This document shows positions 35,393 through 48,527 of a stretch of DNA of 64,000 nucleotides, in pieces. The translations under genes and the position numbers were made by a program. The notes under the pieces were generated by a model that worked only from the letters and a program-made list of their open reading frames with translations, had not been told where the DNA came from and did not search any database. Source of the stretch: Lolium rigidum (taxonomy: Eukaryota; Streptophyta; Magnoliopsida; Poales; Poaceae). Numbering within the stretch: position 1 is the stretch's first letter; each line of letters begins with the position of its first letter. The stretch is taken from the NCBI RefSeq assembly GCF_022539505.1, contig NC_061510.1:281602715-281666714 (forward strand), given 5' to 3'.

Positions 35393-35702
35393 CCTCTCGC
35401 CAAGCACATCACCCGTGAAGACGAAGAATCCACCCTGAAGAGTAGTATCACCCCAGCACTTAAGTAGGTGTGAGTTGTATCAGGATCCCCTTGTATCGTA
35501 GAACGAATGAATGGTTCTTCAAACCAACGGTGTGTTAGCTTTGTAATGTATGATGCTTGGTATGAATGAAAAAGTGTTGTTGGTTTTTACCTCCGCAACA
35601 CTACTCAAATTTTCAAGTTATGAACTTTAAAAAAAAAAAACTTTAAACCAAACAAACCCTAGAAATTTCCCTCTTATCTTATCATCTACCTCAATGATTT
35701 AG

Positions 35703-36927
35703 ATGGCCCCACCAACCCGCAACGCCACCCAAGACGCCATGATGCAGATGCTACAGATGATGATGGCTGACCGGGAAGCCAAGAGAGTTGAACGCCAAGC
35801 CAACATTGCTGCACTGCAGCAGCTTGCTCAGAACAACAACGGCCATGGAAACCACGACCACCCGGGGTCAAAGTTGAAGAACTTTCAGAACACCAACCCA
35901 CCCATGTTCAACAAGGCTGAAGAGCCCCTAGATGCTGATGACTGGCTCCAGACAATGGAGAACAACCTAGAAGTTGCGGGAGTAGAAGCCGCAGAGAAAG
36001 TACTGTTCGCCACCCACTACCTGTCAGGACCTGCACGAGCCTGGTGGACAAGCGCCCGCGCAATGAATGCCGGACAAATGATGACCTGGGAAGACTTCAA
36101 GCTGAAGTTTAGCAAGTACCATGTGCCCCAAGGACTGATCAAGAAAATGAAAGACGAGTTCCGGGAACTCAAACAAGGAAGGATGTCCGTGGTGGAATAC
36201 CGCGACAGGTTTCTTACTCTGTCGAGGTACGCCCCGGATGAGACCGACACCAACGAGAAGCGGAAGGAAAGATTTCTGAACGGACTGCATGATGAGATGC
36301 AAACTGTGTTAGTGAACATTCCGTTCGCTGACCTCGAAGCCCTAGTAGACTCAGCCATTCAGATGGAAGGGAAGCTGCATCAAGCCAACGAGAAACGCAA
36401 GAGAAGAATGATGAACCAGAATGGGCCCAACAATGCCCAGAAGTACCGCAACAACTCCTCTGGAGGATTCACCCCGAGATACAACAAGCCAACCGCTCAG
36501 AATTATCGACCCAACTACACCAACAACAACGGAGGACCCCCGAAGCCCGGAGGCAACAACAACAACAATCACAACAACAACACCCACCCCAACAGCAACA
36601 CCAACAACGGTAACAACAACAACCCCAATACTGCCCCGAGGACTGGAAGCAACGCTGTTCCCGTCACTCCCAAAGACAAGTCAACTGTGAATTGCTATGA
36701 ATGTGGAGTTGTGGGTCACTAGTCCAATGAGTGCCCCAAGAAGCTTGCAAAGATTGCCGCCAACACCGCTGCACCCGCTCAGAACCAGCGCCGCTTTGCC
36801 GCAAGAAGGAACCAGAACAACAATCACGACCGCCTCTACAACATGACTGCAACAGAAGCCCAAGAAGCCCCCCAGACCATGCCAAGTATGTTTTCCTGTT
36901 TAATCAAGTTTCTCAATCTCTCTTAGG
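35703..36927 (+). pseudogene. Gag of element F with broken zinc knuckle
   Basis: Starts MAPPTRNATQDAMMQMLQMM at 35703. The gag core follows: EEPLDADDWLQTMENNLEVA, GPARAWWTSARAMNAGQMMT, HVPQGLIKKMKDEFRELKQG, VVEYRDRFLTLSRYAPDE. It continues with an Asn/Pro-rich linker and a CCHC zinc knuckle, CYECGVVGH, then a TAG at 36720-36722 where the next residue should stand, followed in frame by SNECPKK. The stop thus falls inside the knuckle, and the frame then runs to 36925-36927. The type is that of Tekay/Del-like chromovirus gags. The 3' end of the frame runs straight towards the 3' LTR (36981); protease, RT and integrase are deleted. Confidence 0.88.
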
Positions 36928-36980
36928 AACCTAACTTTTCTTAAAATCTCGGGACGAGATTTGTTTAAGGGGGAAGGGTT

Positions 36981-39900
36981 TGTAACATCCCAATTTTTAA
37001 ACAAAAAAAAATGAGTTACCTTTTTCCAAATTTTGGAAACAACAAAAACTTTTATTTTTAGTTTGATGCATAGTGATCTTTCTTATTGGTTGTGTAATTG
37101 CCATGTTTTATTGTTAAAATAGTTTGAGATGATCTAAAACCCTAAACCCTACTCTTGCACTTTACCCTTCAAAATAAAACCAAATAAGAAGAAATCAAAT
37201 TAAAAAGAAAGGGCCTATGTGCCTATACTATTTTTGGTAAAACTTTTACCTAGGACTTTTTACCTTGTTTAGATGTTTTGAAAACATCAACAAACCTAAC
37301 CTAGTACCCCCCAACCAAATCAAGTGAGAAACAAAATTCAAATAGACATATGCATGAAGGCATATGTGGCACTTAGCCATTTTTACCAAATCTTGACCTA
37401 TGCCCTATTTGCCTTACCCAAATGGTTGGAAACCATGAGTAACCCTAACCAACCTCTTTGAAAACCAAAACTATGATCCTTTGGATCAAAGTTAAATAAA
37501 GAAAAAGATTAGAGATATTGCAAAACCCTCACATTTGGTTTATGGCCATTTTTGAAAATCTTTAACCTAGGCCATATAAAATTGTGCCAATGGTTTGGAA
37601 ACTCTGTTAAACTCAAAAGAATCCTTTTTGAATCAAAGAAACCAAAATCAAAACAAAGAAAAATCAAAAACCTAGTTGCATGTGATAATGGTCACATGTG
37701 ACAATTTTATTATCTTACCCACTTTGAGCCCTTTTATTAGGAGATTTTCAAACCAAACCCTGCCAACTATTTGCACCTCATCCAAGACCTCATCAAGATG
37801 AACACTTTTGATGTTGACCACTTTGACTAGACCATTGCTCACATTAGTCAAGCCAAAATGCCACTTTGAAACCAATTCTAGATTCCCTCCACTTTTGAAA
37901 TTTTCACCAAACCACTCCAAATTTTAAACCAAGACCACCAATGAATGGCACACCTCATTTAGAACCTATCCATGAAGAAACTTAGTAACTTTTACACACA
38001 CATGAGTGTTTTTACAAAAGAATCCATTAGTTACATAGAGTAAAACTAGAGTACAACCACTCCTACCAACTATGTACCCTCTCTTTTTCTATCTTTTGAG
38101 CTCAGCCATAGTACCTTGTACCACACCAACAACCATGACATCAGTTCACCTTGACATCATCCACATGTACCAAGACAAGCCAAGTACATAGCCTATGTCA
38201 CACCTACTTTTTCATAAATCAAATGTGACCACCATAGGCCTCTCTCACCATGCACACCATGTCTAGGAGACCTCTCTCACTCCCCTGAACACCATAACAC
38301 CAGAGTTGACCCAAGCAATACACTTGCACACCTCAATGCCTCACCATGTCACTCCCATGGTCACCACCGTGTCAATACCTACCCTGGACATTTTCCCTCC
38401 CTTTCACCATGTCACATCAATTGCCCTTGACCCTTTACACCTGCTAGACACTACCATGGGACCAGGAGAGCAAATAGTGGACTAAAACCATCCATGCCAA
38501 GTACTTGGTCACCAGCCCGTGGACACCTCCCTCTCCTCGCATGCACACCGCGTTCCAGTACGTCACCCTGCGCCACCAGCTCCCTCTCGGTCCCGCACAA
38601 CTGCCAGACACGGCCGTTGGCCCGCGCGCGCGCCAGGACAACGACGCGACCCGACGCCCTTGAAGGACGCCGAGGTCGGCATTGACCCCGTGCGCCCTGC
38701 ACACGATGCCATCAACCGCGCCACTACTCACGCGTCATCACCTACCAATGAGCTCCCTCCTGACGCAGCAGCAGTGCCGGAGACGCCCGTGCCCGCCGTG
38801 CACCGTGACGTCGTGGCCATGCCGGCCATGCCGCGCCTCCCTCGCCTGGACCCTATATAAACCCCCCCTCTCGCTTGGGACAGCACCACACAACTCCACA
38901 ACGTCCTCCTCTCCCTCCTAGCGTAGCTCCTCTCCTCTTCTCGCCGCTCACCGACGCCCGAAGCTCGCCGGCGGCCACCCGCAAAACCGCCCAAAATTTT
39001 GTCACCATAGCCTCCAACCCCTATACCATTTTGAAGCCCTGGGAAAGCCCTGTCCAACGCAACAAACCTCACCGCAAACCGTGCCCGGAGGTGAGCAGGA
39101 GAGCCGTCGGAAGTTCGTCGGCGTCGGGAGGGAGACGACGGCTCAGTGCCGTCAGATCCCGATCCGACGATCCGCGCACCCCGCGCGAGCCCGACGTGCA
39201 TGCGCCATGCACGCCAGGCCCGGGCAGCAACTGGGCCGGCCCAATTCTTTCCCGCGCGCCTGTTTAAATTCAAATCCTGTTTTATTTTATTTCCTTTAAA
39301 TTCCTTTCTGATACTTTGCTAGATTTTGAATATCTTCAATTGTACAGATCCAAAATTAGTGATTTAAAATATTTTGGAAAGCTCATGAAATGCTCTAACC
39401 AGTCCCACTGGTTTCACTCAAAATTACGTTCTAGATCCTCTACAATAAAAATAACAAATCAGTAACTTTTCAAACTTCAAATAAATCTTAAAAATCAACC
39501 ATAAACTATTTTGAGGTGGTTCCACCTCTCATAAATCACATTTAATGTTTTCTAATTGATTATGTAATAAAACATTATAGTTGTTTCATATGATCATGGG
39601 CTAGAGCAAAGTATTGGCTATGTAGTCAAAATCTAGCCCATTTAAATTATGTTCAAAATTAGGGTTTCAAATCTATGAGGTGTAGCACCTCATTTAAATC
39701 AACTTCCCAAGTGGCATAAAGTAATGTGATGACCCTTATTGCTTGGTCTCATATATGCTCACTTGAGGATATTAAATCAAATAGGATTTAAATAGCATGA
39801 GGTATGGAACCTCATTTAAATCATGTTTCTCAAATGATAAGTGTGAAGTGTTGACCATGGTCAACATGTGATCATAACTTGTTATTTGAGGAGATTAAAT

Positions 39901-41600
39901 CTTAAACAAGATTCAATGAGAGGAAATTATTTCTTCCAAGGACTAAAGAGAAAACCCTAATCCATTAAGAAGAGTCTGTTTTCTAAACACTAAAGAGGAA
40001 ACCCTAGTCTAATGTTGAGTAAGGTAGAGGATGATACTAGATCATCTTGAGTAAGCCATTAAGGCTAAGTAAGTCCACTTAAGTATTGTTTGGTGATTGT
40101 ATACCTTGTATTCAATTTTAGACGCTAGTACCGGAGACTATCAGGAGGAGGAGGTATTCTACCAAGAAGAAGGAGAAGAAGATCACTTTGATCATTTCCC
40201 CAACCAAGGCAAGCTAACACACTTGCAAAGTGCAAAGCTCTCAAGAGCAATGCATCACCCTCTTTTACTTTATGCTTAGTGGTCCTATCCCAAGTTTTTA
40301 CAATGCAAGTTTTATTGATGTTGTTTTTATCAGAGATACCTTTTGATTCATGTTTCACTTGGTCTAGAGTAGCACAAGAGTACCACCTTAGCCTAGAGCA
40401 AGAAAAGCTAAGTTAGCACCCCTCATGATTAGTGCTATTGCTAGCAAATAAAACTTGACTACTCTAGATGGGAACTTGGTGAAGTGAAGTTGTTTTTGAA
40501 TGATTTTTGAAAGGTGTTATGACTAAGAGAAGATGGTGATTTTTGATTAAAACTGATATTGGTTTGGATGCGATACCTTTCCAATTTACAAGTACCCCCA
40601 CAATACCTGATTATGGGTAGGGCTTAGCTGGAAGTTTGTGTGTCTTAGTATGGGTTCCCTCTAAACAAGCGTCATCGGGGTTATGCCGAAAGCTGCCTCT
40701 ACAACAAAAGAAATGATGTGATATGAGGTGAATGTCCGGCCCAAGCCCTGTGCAGTTCCCAGGCTGACTGTCTGTCTTCACTGGGAGGCCAAGCTCATGG
40801 GGAGAGGTGCCTATACTAGGATATATAAGTGAAAGGTTAAGGTTGATGATCCGCGTACTGAGTTACGATGATTCGGGGTTATCCCCGACGGATGTAATCA
40901 AATGTTGTGGCACAAGTGTGCAACCTCTGCAGAGTGTAAACCTATTCGAATAGCCGTGTCCACGGTTACGGACGGTTGGAAAGGCCATACAGTTTCCGGT
41001 GTCAGAATTTCTTGAAAAGGTTGAATGGTGAAGGGTGACTTGACTTGAATCACAACTGAGTTGTGGGAATGACACTAATGTTCCCACTTGAGTAAGTTAG
41101 GCAAATGAAGAGGTTTTGTTTACTAAAGTGCTTATGAAATAAAACTGGCTTTATGCAAATGAAACTAGAGCTTAGAACCCCCTTATTATAGTTGATACTA
41201 CTTACATTAGTATTAGTTTGCGAGTACTTTAAAGTACTCACGGCTGTGTCCCTGGCTAATCAAATGGCCAGACTATGAAGAAGAGTACCGGAACCCGGAA
41301 GAAGGACAGCAGGACGTCTACGACAACTAGGATCACTCCTGACGTCAACAGTTGCCTGTGGAATAGATGGACTACTACTACTATGCTACTTCGCTTCCGC
41401 TATGTGTTTTGTAATTGATCAATAGATCAACTAGTATTGTAATGAGACTGGATCATGTGATCCCTTGTTGTAAGACAATTATGCGTTGTAATGAATGATG
41501 TGTTGTGATATTAATCTATTATGTCTCGCAAAAACAATATTCCTGGGATTGCGATGAATGGCATAATAGGCATCTGGACTTAAAAATCCGGGTGTTGACA
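36981..41600 (+). repeat. 3' LTR of element F (4620 bp)
   Basis: Intact copy of the LTR, TGTAACATCCC to gttgaca, with the empty site of element G near 39642-39650 and a TATA box at 38854-38861. The tract gggggaagggttt just before it (36969-36980) is the likely polypurine primer. Confidence 0.92.
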
Positions 41601-44335
41601 ACTGGTCTTGTCGATTTTGTTCCTCACCCGCCCTCCCGTTTGGATGCATATGCGTATCTGGAGGAGCCTATGGAGATGACGTTCGGAAGATTTCACTTTC
41701 GCGTCGAGAAAGAGGGATCGTATCGTGTCGAAATTCCGATTTCATCGGGATCGTCGGCGGTCGATTCCGATTTTTCAAGCTATACATCGTCAACCGAATC
41801 AGGAGAGGAAGAAACTTCGTCATCACGCTTCATCAGCACCAGGGCAAGAGAAAAACTTGCCAAGATCTTCAGCGACATGTCGTTTGAGTCATCTGCGGAC
41901 TCCTATATAAGAGATGGCTCAAGCAGTGTCGACAGCTACGACTTCATCGACAAATCTACTACAGTGGGCAAGGTCTTCACCAATCTTCATGATGGTGTCA
42001 CCAAACCCAACATAGATCTGAATACAAAGTATCATCAGATTTATGTCATCGGAGACCCAAGTCGTGATCAGGAGGAAACATCTGAGGCTTTCGACGATTT
42101 GGGAAATCCATACGTCGATCCCTCTGATTTGCGACGAGGCCTAGGCAATAAATATATCGGGCCACAGCCGCGAGACAGAGTCCAACTCCCGCAAGCAGCA
42201 TGGGATAGAGCCGCAAGGGCTATGGATGGCTCAGAACCAATGGCCACCGCAGCCACGCCAGAAGAATTACAAGCATATCAATATAGGCTCGCACGAGCTG
42301 CAAGGGAATTGGAAAAATAGACAGCTGAGCTAAACAGAAGAAATGAGGCAGCCTCTGCATCAAGTAGGCGAAGGGCAGAGCTGAGTCGACAATCTAGAAC
42401 TTCGGGTGATAGCCACAGGGAAGCTCGGAACAGAGCAAGATCAAGGTTGCAAAACATACCTGAAGGAGAAAGAGAGCACTTGGTTCAAAACCTCGACATG
42501 TCTTTTATGTCGATAGACACGAGAGGGAACATCATCCCCAAGACACCAGAAGCTGGGTATATGGCGACACATGCTTTCATCCTTGCATCCAGGCCACCAC
42601 CAGGAGATCCAAGGGAGGCACTGTATAACATGGCAATGGCAGGAGTTGGAGCCATGGGGACGGCGTTTGTATCAACACCTCCCGAAGGAACAGCAAGGCA
42701 AAATAGTCCACGACATACGGCAGCAACAGCAGCAGCTCCCGAAGGACCAAGTGGAGCAAGGGACACGGCAGCACAAGCAAGGGTCGACAGAGCGCGACAA
42801 AGCAGAAGGGAACATCGGCAGTCCCCAGACCTAAACGACGAGGATATGTGTGGGTTGCCATGCTTCACAAGGAGAGTTCGAAAAACTCGAGTCCCTTCAG
42901 GATTCAAGTTACCCGATAACTTCAAGAAATTCGACGGCCTTCAAGATCCAGAGGATTGGCTAGTTGATTATCTCGAGACGGTGAAACTCACAGGAGGAAC
43001 CAGAGCAACAGCTATGCAAAGCATCCAGGTGCATTTGAGTGGAGCCGCACGGTCTTGGATAAAGAAACTTCCTCCAGGATCTATCGACAGCTGGGATAGC
43101 TTCGAGGACGTGTTCGTCAAGAACTTCCGGTCCACATGTAAAAAACCCGCGTCATTAGAAGAGCTGAGAGCGTGCCGACAAAAGCCAGACGAGCAAATGA
43201 GAAAATATATCCAAAGGTGGAATATCATCAAAAACTCGGCAGAAAATATATCTGATGAGAGAGCAATAGATGCGTTTGTCGCAGGGATCAGGCGTGGAGA
43301 TTTTGTCGAGGATTTGGGGAGGACCAATCCAGAGACAGTATCCGCGTTAATGGAAATAGCAAACAGATGGGCAGATGGAGAAGATGATGTTCACAACAAA
43401 CGAAATAGGTCGCCAGAGGAAGACTGCGGTCGAAATTATCAACCAAGGCGACGATTTCCTCGGCAGTACTCGAGCTATGATGCTCCAGGACAAATCTCGG
43501 CTGGTTTCCGAGCAAGCGCAGGAGGAAACAACAGAGATGAGTACCAGAGAAGCAACGAGCAACGAGGCGACAATAGAGATGACTCTCGAAACAATAGGCA
43601 AAATAGCGGGCCAAGGTTCCAGAGACCCTTCGTGTCTCCCGAAGAGATGATGAACGGGCCGTGTGAGATGCACTTTTTCCTCGACAGCAACGGAAAAAGA
43701 CAGTCAGGACATCTGCAAAAGGATTGTCGCAATTTCCAGGCAATGCTAAGGTATGCAGGGCATGCTAATGCTCAGGCAGCACAGAGAAATCCTCGAGAAC
43801 CCAGGAGTGAGATTCACTTGCCACCTCCTCCCGCGATTACGGACGACAATCGACATCAGCTCAGAATAGCGGCAGCACCTCCACCACCACCTTACGTTGA
43901 TCCTAACTCTAACGGAGCGGTCTCGATGATTCAGAAGGGAAGGCCATCCAATAGAGCTCAGAAAGTAATCTCGCGACAGGTGTTCATGGCAGAAAAAATG
44001 CCTCCACCAACAGTCGAGTATCTTAATTGGTCAAGGCAAGACATTGGCTTCACCATAGCGGATCATCCACAGCAAATTCCTCGACCAGGGCAGTCAGCAC
44101 TCATACTACCAGCGGTCATCGCAGGGTTTGACATATCTCGCGTGTTTATAGATGGCGGCAGCAGCTTAAACCTTATGTACGCAGATACATTAAGGAAGAT
44201 GAACATATCCCTAGCAAACCTGAGCCAACAGACACGAGATTCCACGGTATCACACCAGAGAAGCCAAGCTATCCGCTGGGGAAGATTAATCTCGACGTTC
44301 AGTTTGGGACCCGAGAAAATTACAGAATAGAGAAG

Positions 44336-47300
44336 TTGGAGTTTGAAGTCGTAGATTTCCCGTCACAGTACCACGCTCTGTTGGGACGACCAGCATATGC
44401 TAGATTTATGGCGGTACCACATTACACGTACCTTTTGTGGAGGATGCCTGGACCTAAGGGACCAATCACAGTCAAAGGAAGCTTCGCCCTAGCCGATAAA
44501 TGTGATAAGGATTTTCATCGAATATCAGAAACTTTCGGGATGCAAGCTGAGTATTTGGCGTCAAGGCTCATGACTCGACTACGACGTGCTGCCGGACGTT
44601 GGAAGGCCAAATAAAGAATCAACTTTCAACACCGAGAAAAATTCTAAGGAGGTGCGAGATTCACCCGACAGACCCGAAAAAGACGACATCCATCGCAAAC
44701 GACATGGACCTCGCATAGGAAAGCGCGCTCGTCGAGTTCCTCCGTGAGAACTGGAAAATCTTCGCATGGTGTCCAGCTGACATGCCAGGAGTACCCAAGG
44801 AACTTGCCGAGCACCACCTAAACTTGGATCCACTAGCGAGACCAATCAAACAACCTTTGCGACGTTTTTCGGAACCAAACCGCAAGGCTATGCTGTCAAA
44901 AATTGATCGACTAAGAGAAGCTGGTTTTATCAAGGAGTTGCACACAGAGGCCACATGGGTAGCAAATCCAGTGTTGGTACCGAAGAAAAACACTAAGGTC
45001 CTTCGCATGTGCGTCGACTTTACGTGTCTCAATAAACATTGTCCAAAGGATCACTTTCCCCTCCTGAGGATCAACCAAATTATCGACTCCACGGCAGGAT
45101 GTGAATGTCTTTCCTTTTTGGACGCATATTCTGGTTATAACCAGATCAGATTAAAAGAAGAAGATGAAGTAAAAACAGCGTTCATCACACCTTACGGCGT
45201 GTTTTGCTATAGAACAATGCCCTTTGGTTTGAAAAACGCGGGAGCAACATATCAGAGGATGATGCAGAAGTGTTTGGCGACACAGATTGGAAAAAATGTG
45301 CAAGTGTACATCGACGATGTCGTCATAACGTCAAAAAAGGGGACGACGCTGATCGAGGATCTCAAGGAAACCTTTGACAACCTCGACAAATTCTGCCTCA
45401 AGCTGAACCCGACGAAGTGCTCCTTCGGCGTCCCAGCAGGAGAACTTCTTGGGTTCCTAGTTTCAGCAAGAGGGATTGAAGCAAATCCCGACAAAATACA
45501 AGCCATCATAACAATGAGGAAGCCAACAAAGTTGAAAGAAATACAACAACTAACTGGGCGAGTCGCAGCTTTAAGCAGATTCGTCGCTAGGCTGGGAGAA
45601 AAAGCGTTACCGTTCTACGCTTTAATAAAGCAAGGGGAGAAATTCCAGTGGAACGAAGAAGCCGACAGAGCTTTCGAAGATCTGAAACGCACAATCTCGA
45701 CACCACCAATCTTGGTGGCGCCGAAGGAAAAGGAACCTCTCCTGCTGTACATTACAGCCACACCCCAGGTGGTTAGCATGGTGTTAGTCGTTGAAAGAGA
45801 AGAACAAGGAAAACTCCATGGAGTGCAAAGGCCGGTATATTTCATCAGTGAAGTTTTATCGCCTTCCAAACAGCGGTACCCGCAGTACCAGAAGCTAGCA
45901 TATGGAGTGATTACAACGGCAAGAAAGTTGCGCCACTATTTTTCGGCACACCCGATAATAGTAGTCAATGAAGCACCTCTTTCAAATATACTGAACAATC
46001 CAGAAGCTACAGGGCGTGTCTCCCTTTGGGGAATAGAACTTTCCCCTCGGGACATCACGTATGAAAAAAGAAAGGCAATCAAGTCGCAAGTTTTGCCAGA
46101 TTTCATTGCAGAGTGGATGGAGCTGCAAAACACGGGACCCCCAGATTTGTCGAGAACTTGGACTATGAACTTTGATGGATCCAAGATAGTAGAAGGAGCT
46201 GGCGCAGGAGTGATACTTATATCACCCGAAGGCGACAAGTTAAAGTATGTCCTACGGATGACGTTCCCAAACGCATCCAACAATGAAGCGGAATACGAAG
46301 CCCTCATACACGGGATGAAGATGGCGAAAGCTTGCGGCGCAACTCGACTAAAAATCTTTGGCGACTCACAATTGGTGGCTCAGCAAGTTATGAACCAATG
46401 TGATGCAGTCAATGATAGCATGATAGCATACAAGGAGGTGTACAATTAGCTTGAGAAGCTGTTTGATGGATGCGAGGTAAATCACATCAGTAGGTTGAGC
46501 AATGATGAAGCCGACGTTCTCGCAAACATCGGGTCGCAGTGCCTCCCAATCCCGCCAGGTGTATTTTGGGAAGAAATAGCGGAGAGATCCACAAAGCCGA
46601 AGAAAACGCAGAAAAAAGCAAAGGAAGAAAAAACTTCGGCGCCCCTCAAAGAAGCCGTGGAGGACGAAGAGGACCAAGAGCTTGTGATGATGATAGAAGT
46701 TCCTTGGATGCAAGCGTACATATCGTATATCCTTCGGAAAGAAATACCCGACGATCCAGTTGTGGCAAGGCGAATTATTCGACGGTCCAAAGCTTTCACA
46801 GTGGTCAAAGGGGAGTTATACAAGCGAAGTATTTCAGGCGTCCTGCAAAGGTGCGTCACACCCAAAGAAGGAAAGATAATCCTAAAGGATGTGCATGAAG
46901 GAATATGTGGTCACCACGCGAGCAGCCGAGCTATTGCAGCCAAGGTTTTTCGGGCAGGATTTTACTGAATGACAGCAATCGAGGATGCAAAAGAGATAGT
47001 AAGAACCTGCGACGCGTGCCAGAGATTCGCCGCAAAACCTCACTCTCCGGCGGCAGAGCTGATGCCAATACCATTGTCGTGGCCCTTTGCCCAATGGGGA
47101 CTCGATATGGTGGGCAAGTTGCACAAAGCTTCGCCAGGAGGATATGAGTACCTGTTGGTTGCTGTCGACAAATTCACAAAGTGGGTAGAAGCGAAGCCAA
47201 TAAATTCACCAGATGCAATGTCGGCAATAAAGTTTGTGAAAGGCCTCGTTTTTCGGTTCGGAGTGCCTCATAGCATTGTCACAGACAACGGTACCAACTT

Positions 47301-47952
47301 TACAGCTAAGGAGTTCAAGGCATACTGCGCAGAAGTAGGCATAAACTTGCACTTTGCGTCAGTAGGACATCCACAAACCAATGGCCAAGTCGAAAAAGCC
47401 AATGGTATCATCTGCAACGGCATTAAAAAACGTCTGCTAGGACCGCTTGAAAAAGCTCGACATACCTGGCCAGAAGAATTGCCAAGTGTTTTATGGAGTA
47501 TCCGAACAACACCAAATATGGCGACACAAGAAACTCCGTTTTTCCTCGTCCACGTAGCCGAAGCAGTACTACCAATTGAAATAGAGCATGATTCTCCAAG
47601 AGTAACAGAGTATGACGAGGAAACATCACGAAAAGCTCGGGAGGACGATATGGATGCACTCGATGAAGCTCGAGATGAAGTACTATCACGAGTTACCAAG
47701 TACCAGCAGGACCTGAAAAACTACCACAGTCGACGATTGCGGCCCAGATCTTTCCAGGTTGGCGATTTGGTGTTACGGCTTAACCAGCAAAGTACTGAAA
47801 AGCTCGAATCACCATGGTTGGGACCTTATGTCGTCACGGAAGTCATCGACGGAGGAGCATACAGGATCAAGGACAAGAAGACAGGGGTTCCCGAAAAAAC
47901 CCCTGGAACGTGGCACAACTTAGGCGGTTCTACGCTTAGAGTCAAAATATAG
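44336..47952 (+). pseudogene. Pol of element E: protease end, reverse transcriptase, RNase H, integrase
   Basis: In order: protease end (HALLGRPAYARFMAVPHYTY); RT from about 44782 with LRMCVDFTCLNKHCPKDHFP, FLDAYSGYNQIRL, MPFGLKNAGATYQRMM and YIDD at 45307-45318; RNase H (LLLYITATPQVVSMVL), then a second archaeal-type RNase H (WTMNFDGSK, NNEAEYEAL, FGDSQLVAQQV); integrase with HHCC zinc finger (GHHASS...CDACQRF) and D,D,E motif (WGLDMVG, TDNGTNF, NGQVEKANG); C-terminal LESPWLGPYVVTEV, ending 47950-47952. Breaks: apparent one-base insertion at 44574-44577, TAG 44716-44718, TAG 46447-46449 (for Gln), TGA 46966-46968 (for Trp). All catalytic motifs are otherwise visible. It makes the DNA copy and inserts it. 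Confidence 0.92.
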
Positions 47953-48527
47953 TCCTCCTCTGTAAAAATACAATGTACTGAAACGCCCGCGAGTTTTCAG
48001 ACGCACTCTTTTCCTTTTCGGGGCACCGAGTGGGGCCGGAAAGGTTTTTAATGAGGCGGGCTCGCGGTGCTTTAATATAATAAAGATAGTGGAGATATAC
48101 TTCTTATTCTTCGACACGCTCGGGGGATCAACGCCTTCAAGTTACAAAATATACACAATATAGATAAACTAGACTTACCGAAATATTTCGCCTTGGTACA
48201 AGAATACCTCGCTAAATAGAACATCGGGAGCTAACAACTATAAATATAGTATACTCGTCAAAATCCTATTGCTTTGGTCTGAAAACCTCGCAACAAAAAT
48301 ATAGAACTTCGCCACCAAGACACTCGGGGGCTCGTAACCCATCGACGGAAAAATAAATATATCTTCTTGCAACAAGAGAAAAATCTTTGAGATAGCAAAA
48401 CAGTATAAACTCCAGCCAGAGGCTCGGGGGCTCCAACAATATAGGCTACTTTACAATATAAACAAATTCTTCGGAACAAAAAGAGATCGACAAGATATAG
48501 ACATAATTTCTCGCAATATAGTACAAC
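47953..48527. other. Spacer between pol and antisense gene of element E
   Basis: Non-coding, with several cactcgggggct / ggctcgggggct motifs resembling the polypurine tract before the 3' LTR. No reading frame supported. Confidence 0.6.

Larger units (their letters stand above)
25124..41600 (+). mobile_element. Long-LTR gypsy element F (about 11.5 kb without nested G), gag only
   Basis: 5' LTR 25124-34712 (split by G) and 3' LTR 36981-41600, about 4.62 kb each, starting TGTAACATCCC and ending gggtgttgaca. Perfect TSD actgg (25119-25123 and 41601-41605). The internal part is only 2.27 kb: a tRNA-Met primer site, an accessory reading frame, and gag with a broken zinc knuckle, then a short stretch into the 3' LTR. 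No protease, RT or integrase. The LTRs are nearly identical in the parts compared, so the insertion is recent relative to its hosts. Confidence 0.93.
25050..44330 (+). pseudogene. Gag and protease of element E, split by element F
   Basis: ATG at 25050 (MARSRSSTSSTASN) runs to 25123; after F the same frame resumes at 41606, the insertion falling inside a Gly codon. Gag continues through an acidic Ser-rich region, a coiled-coil-like segment, then the gag core: KLPDNFKKFDGLQDPEDWLV, SGAARSWIKKLPPGSIDSWD, FRSTCKKPASLEEL. An Arg/Asn-rich stretch follows, and a retropepsin site FIDGGSSLNLMY near 44150. Breaks are an in-frame TAG at 42318-42320 (relatives have Gln) and a one-base loss near 44221 after RKMNISLANL; the protease continues at 44336-44574 in another frame. 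The capsid and polyprotein-processing roles are family knowledge. Confidence 0.88.
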
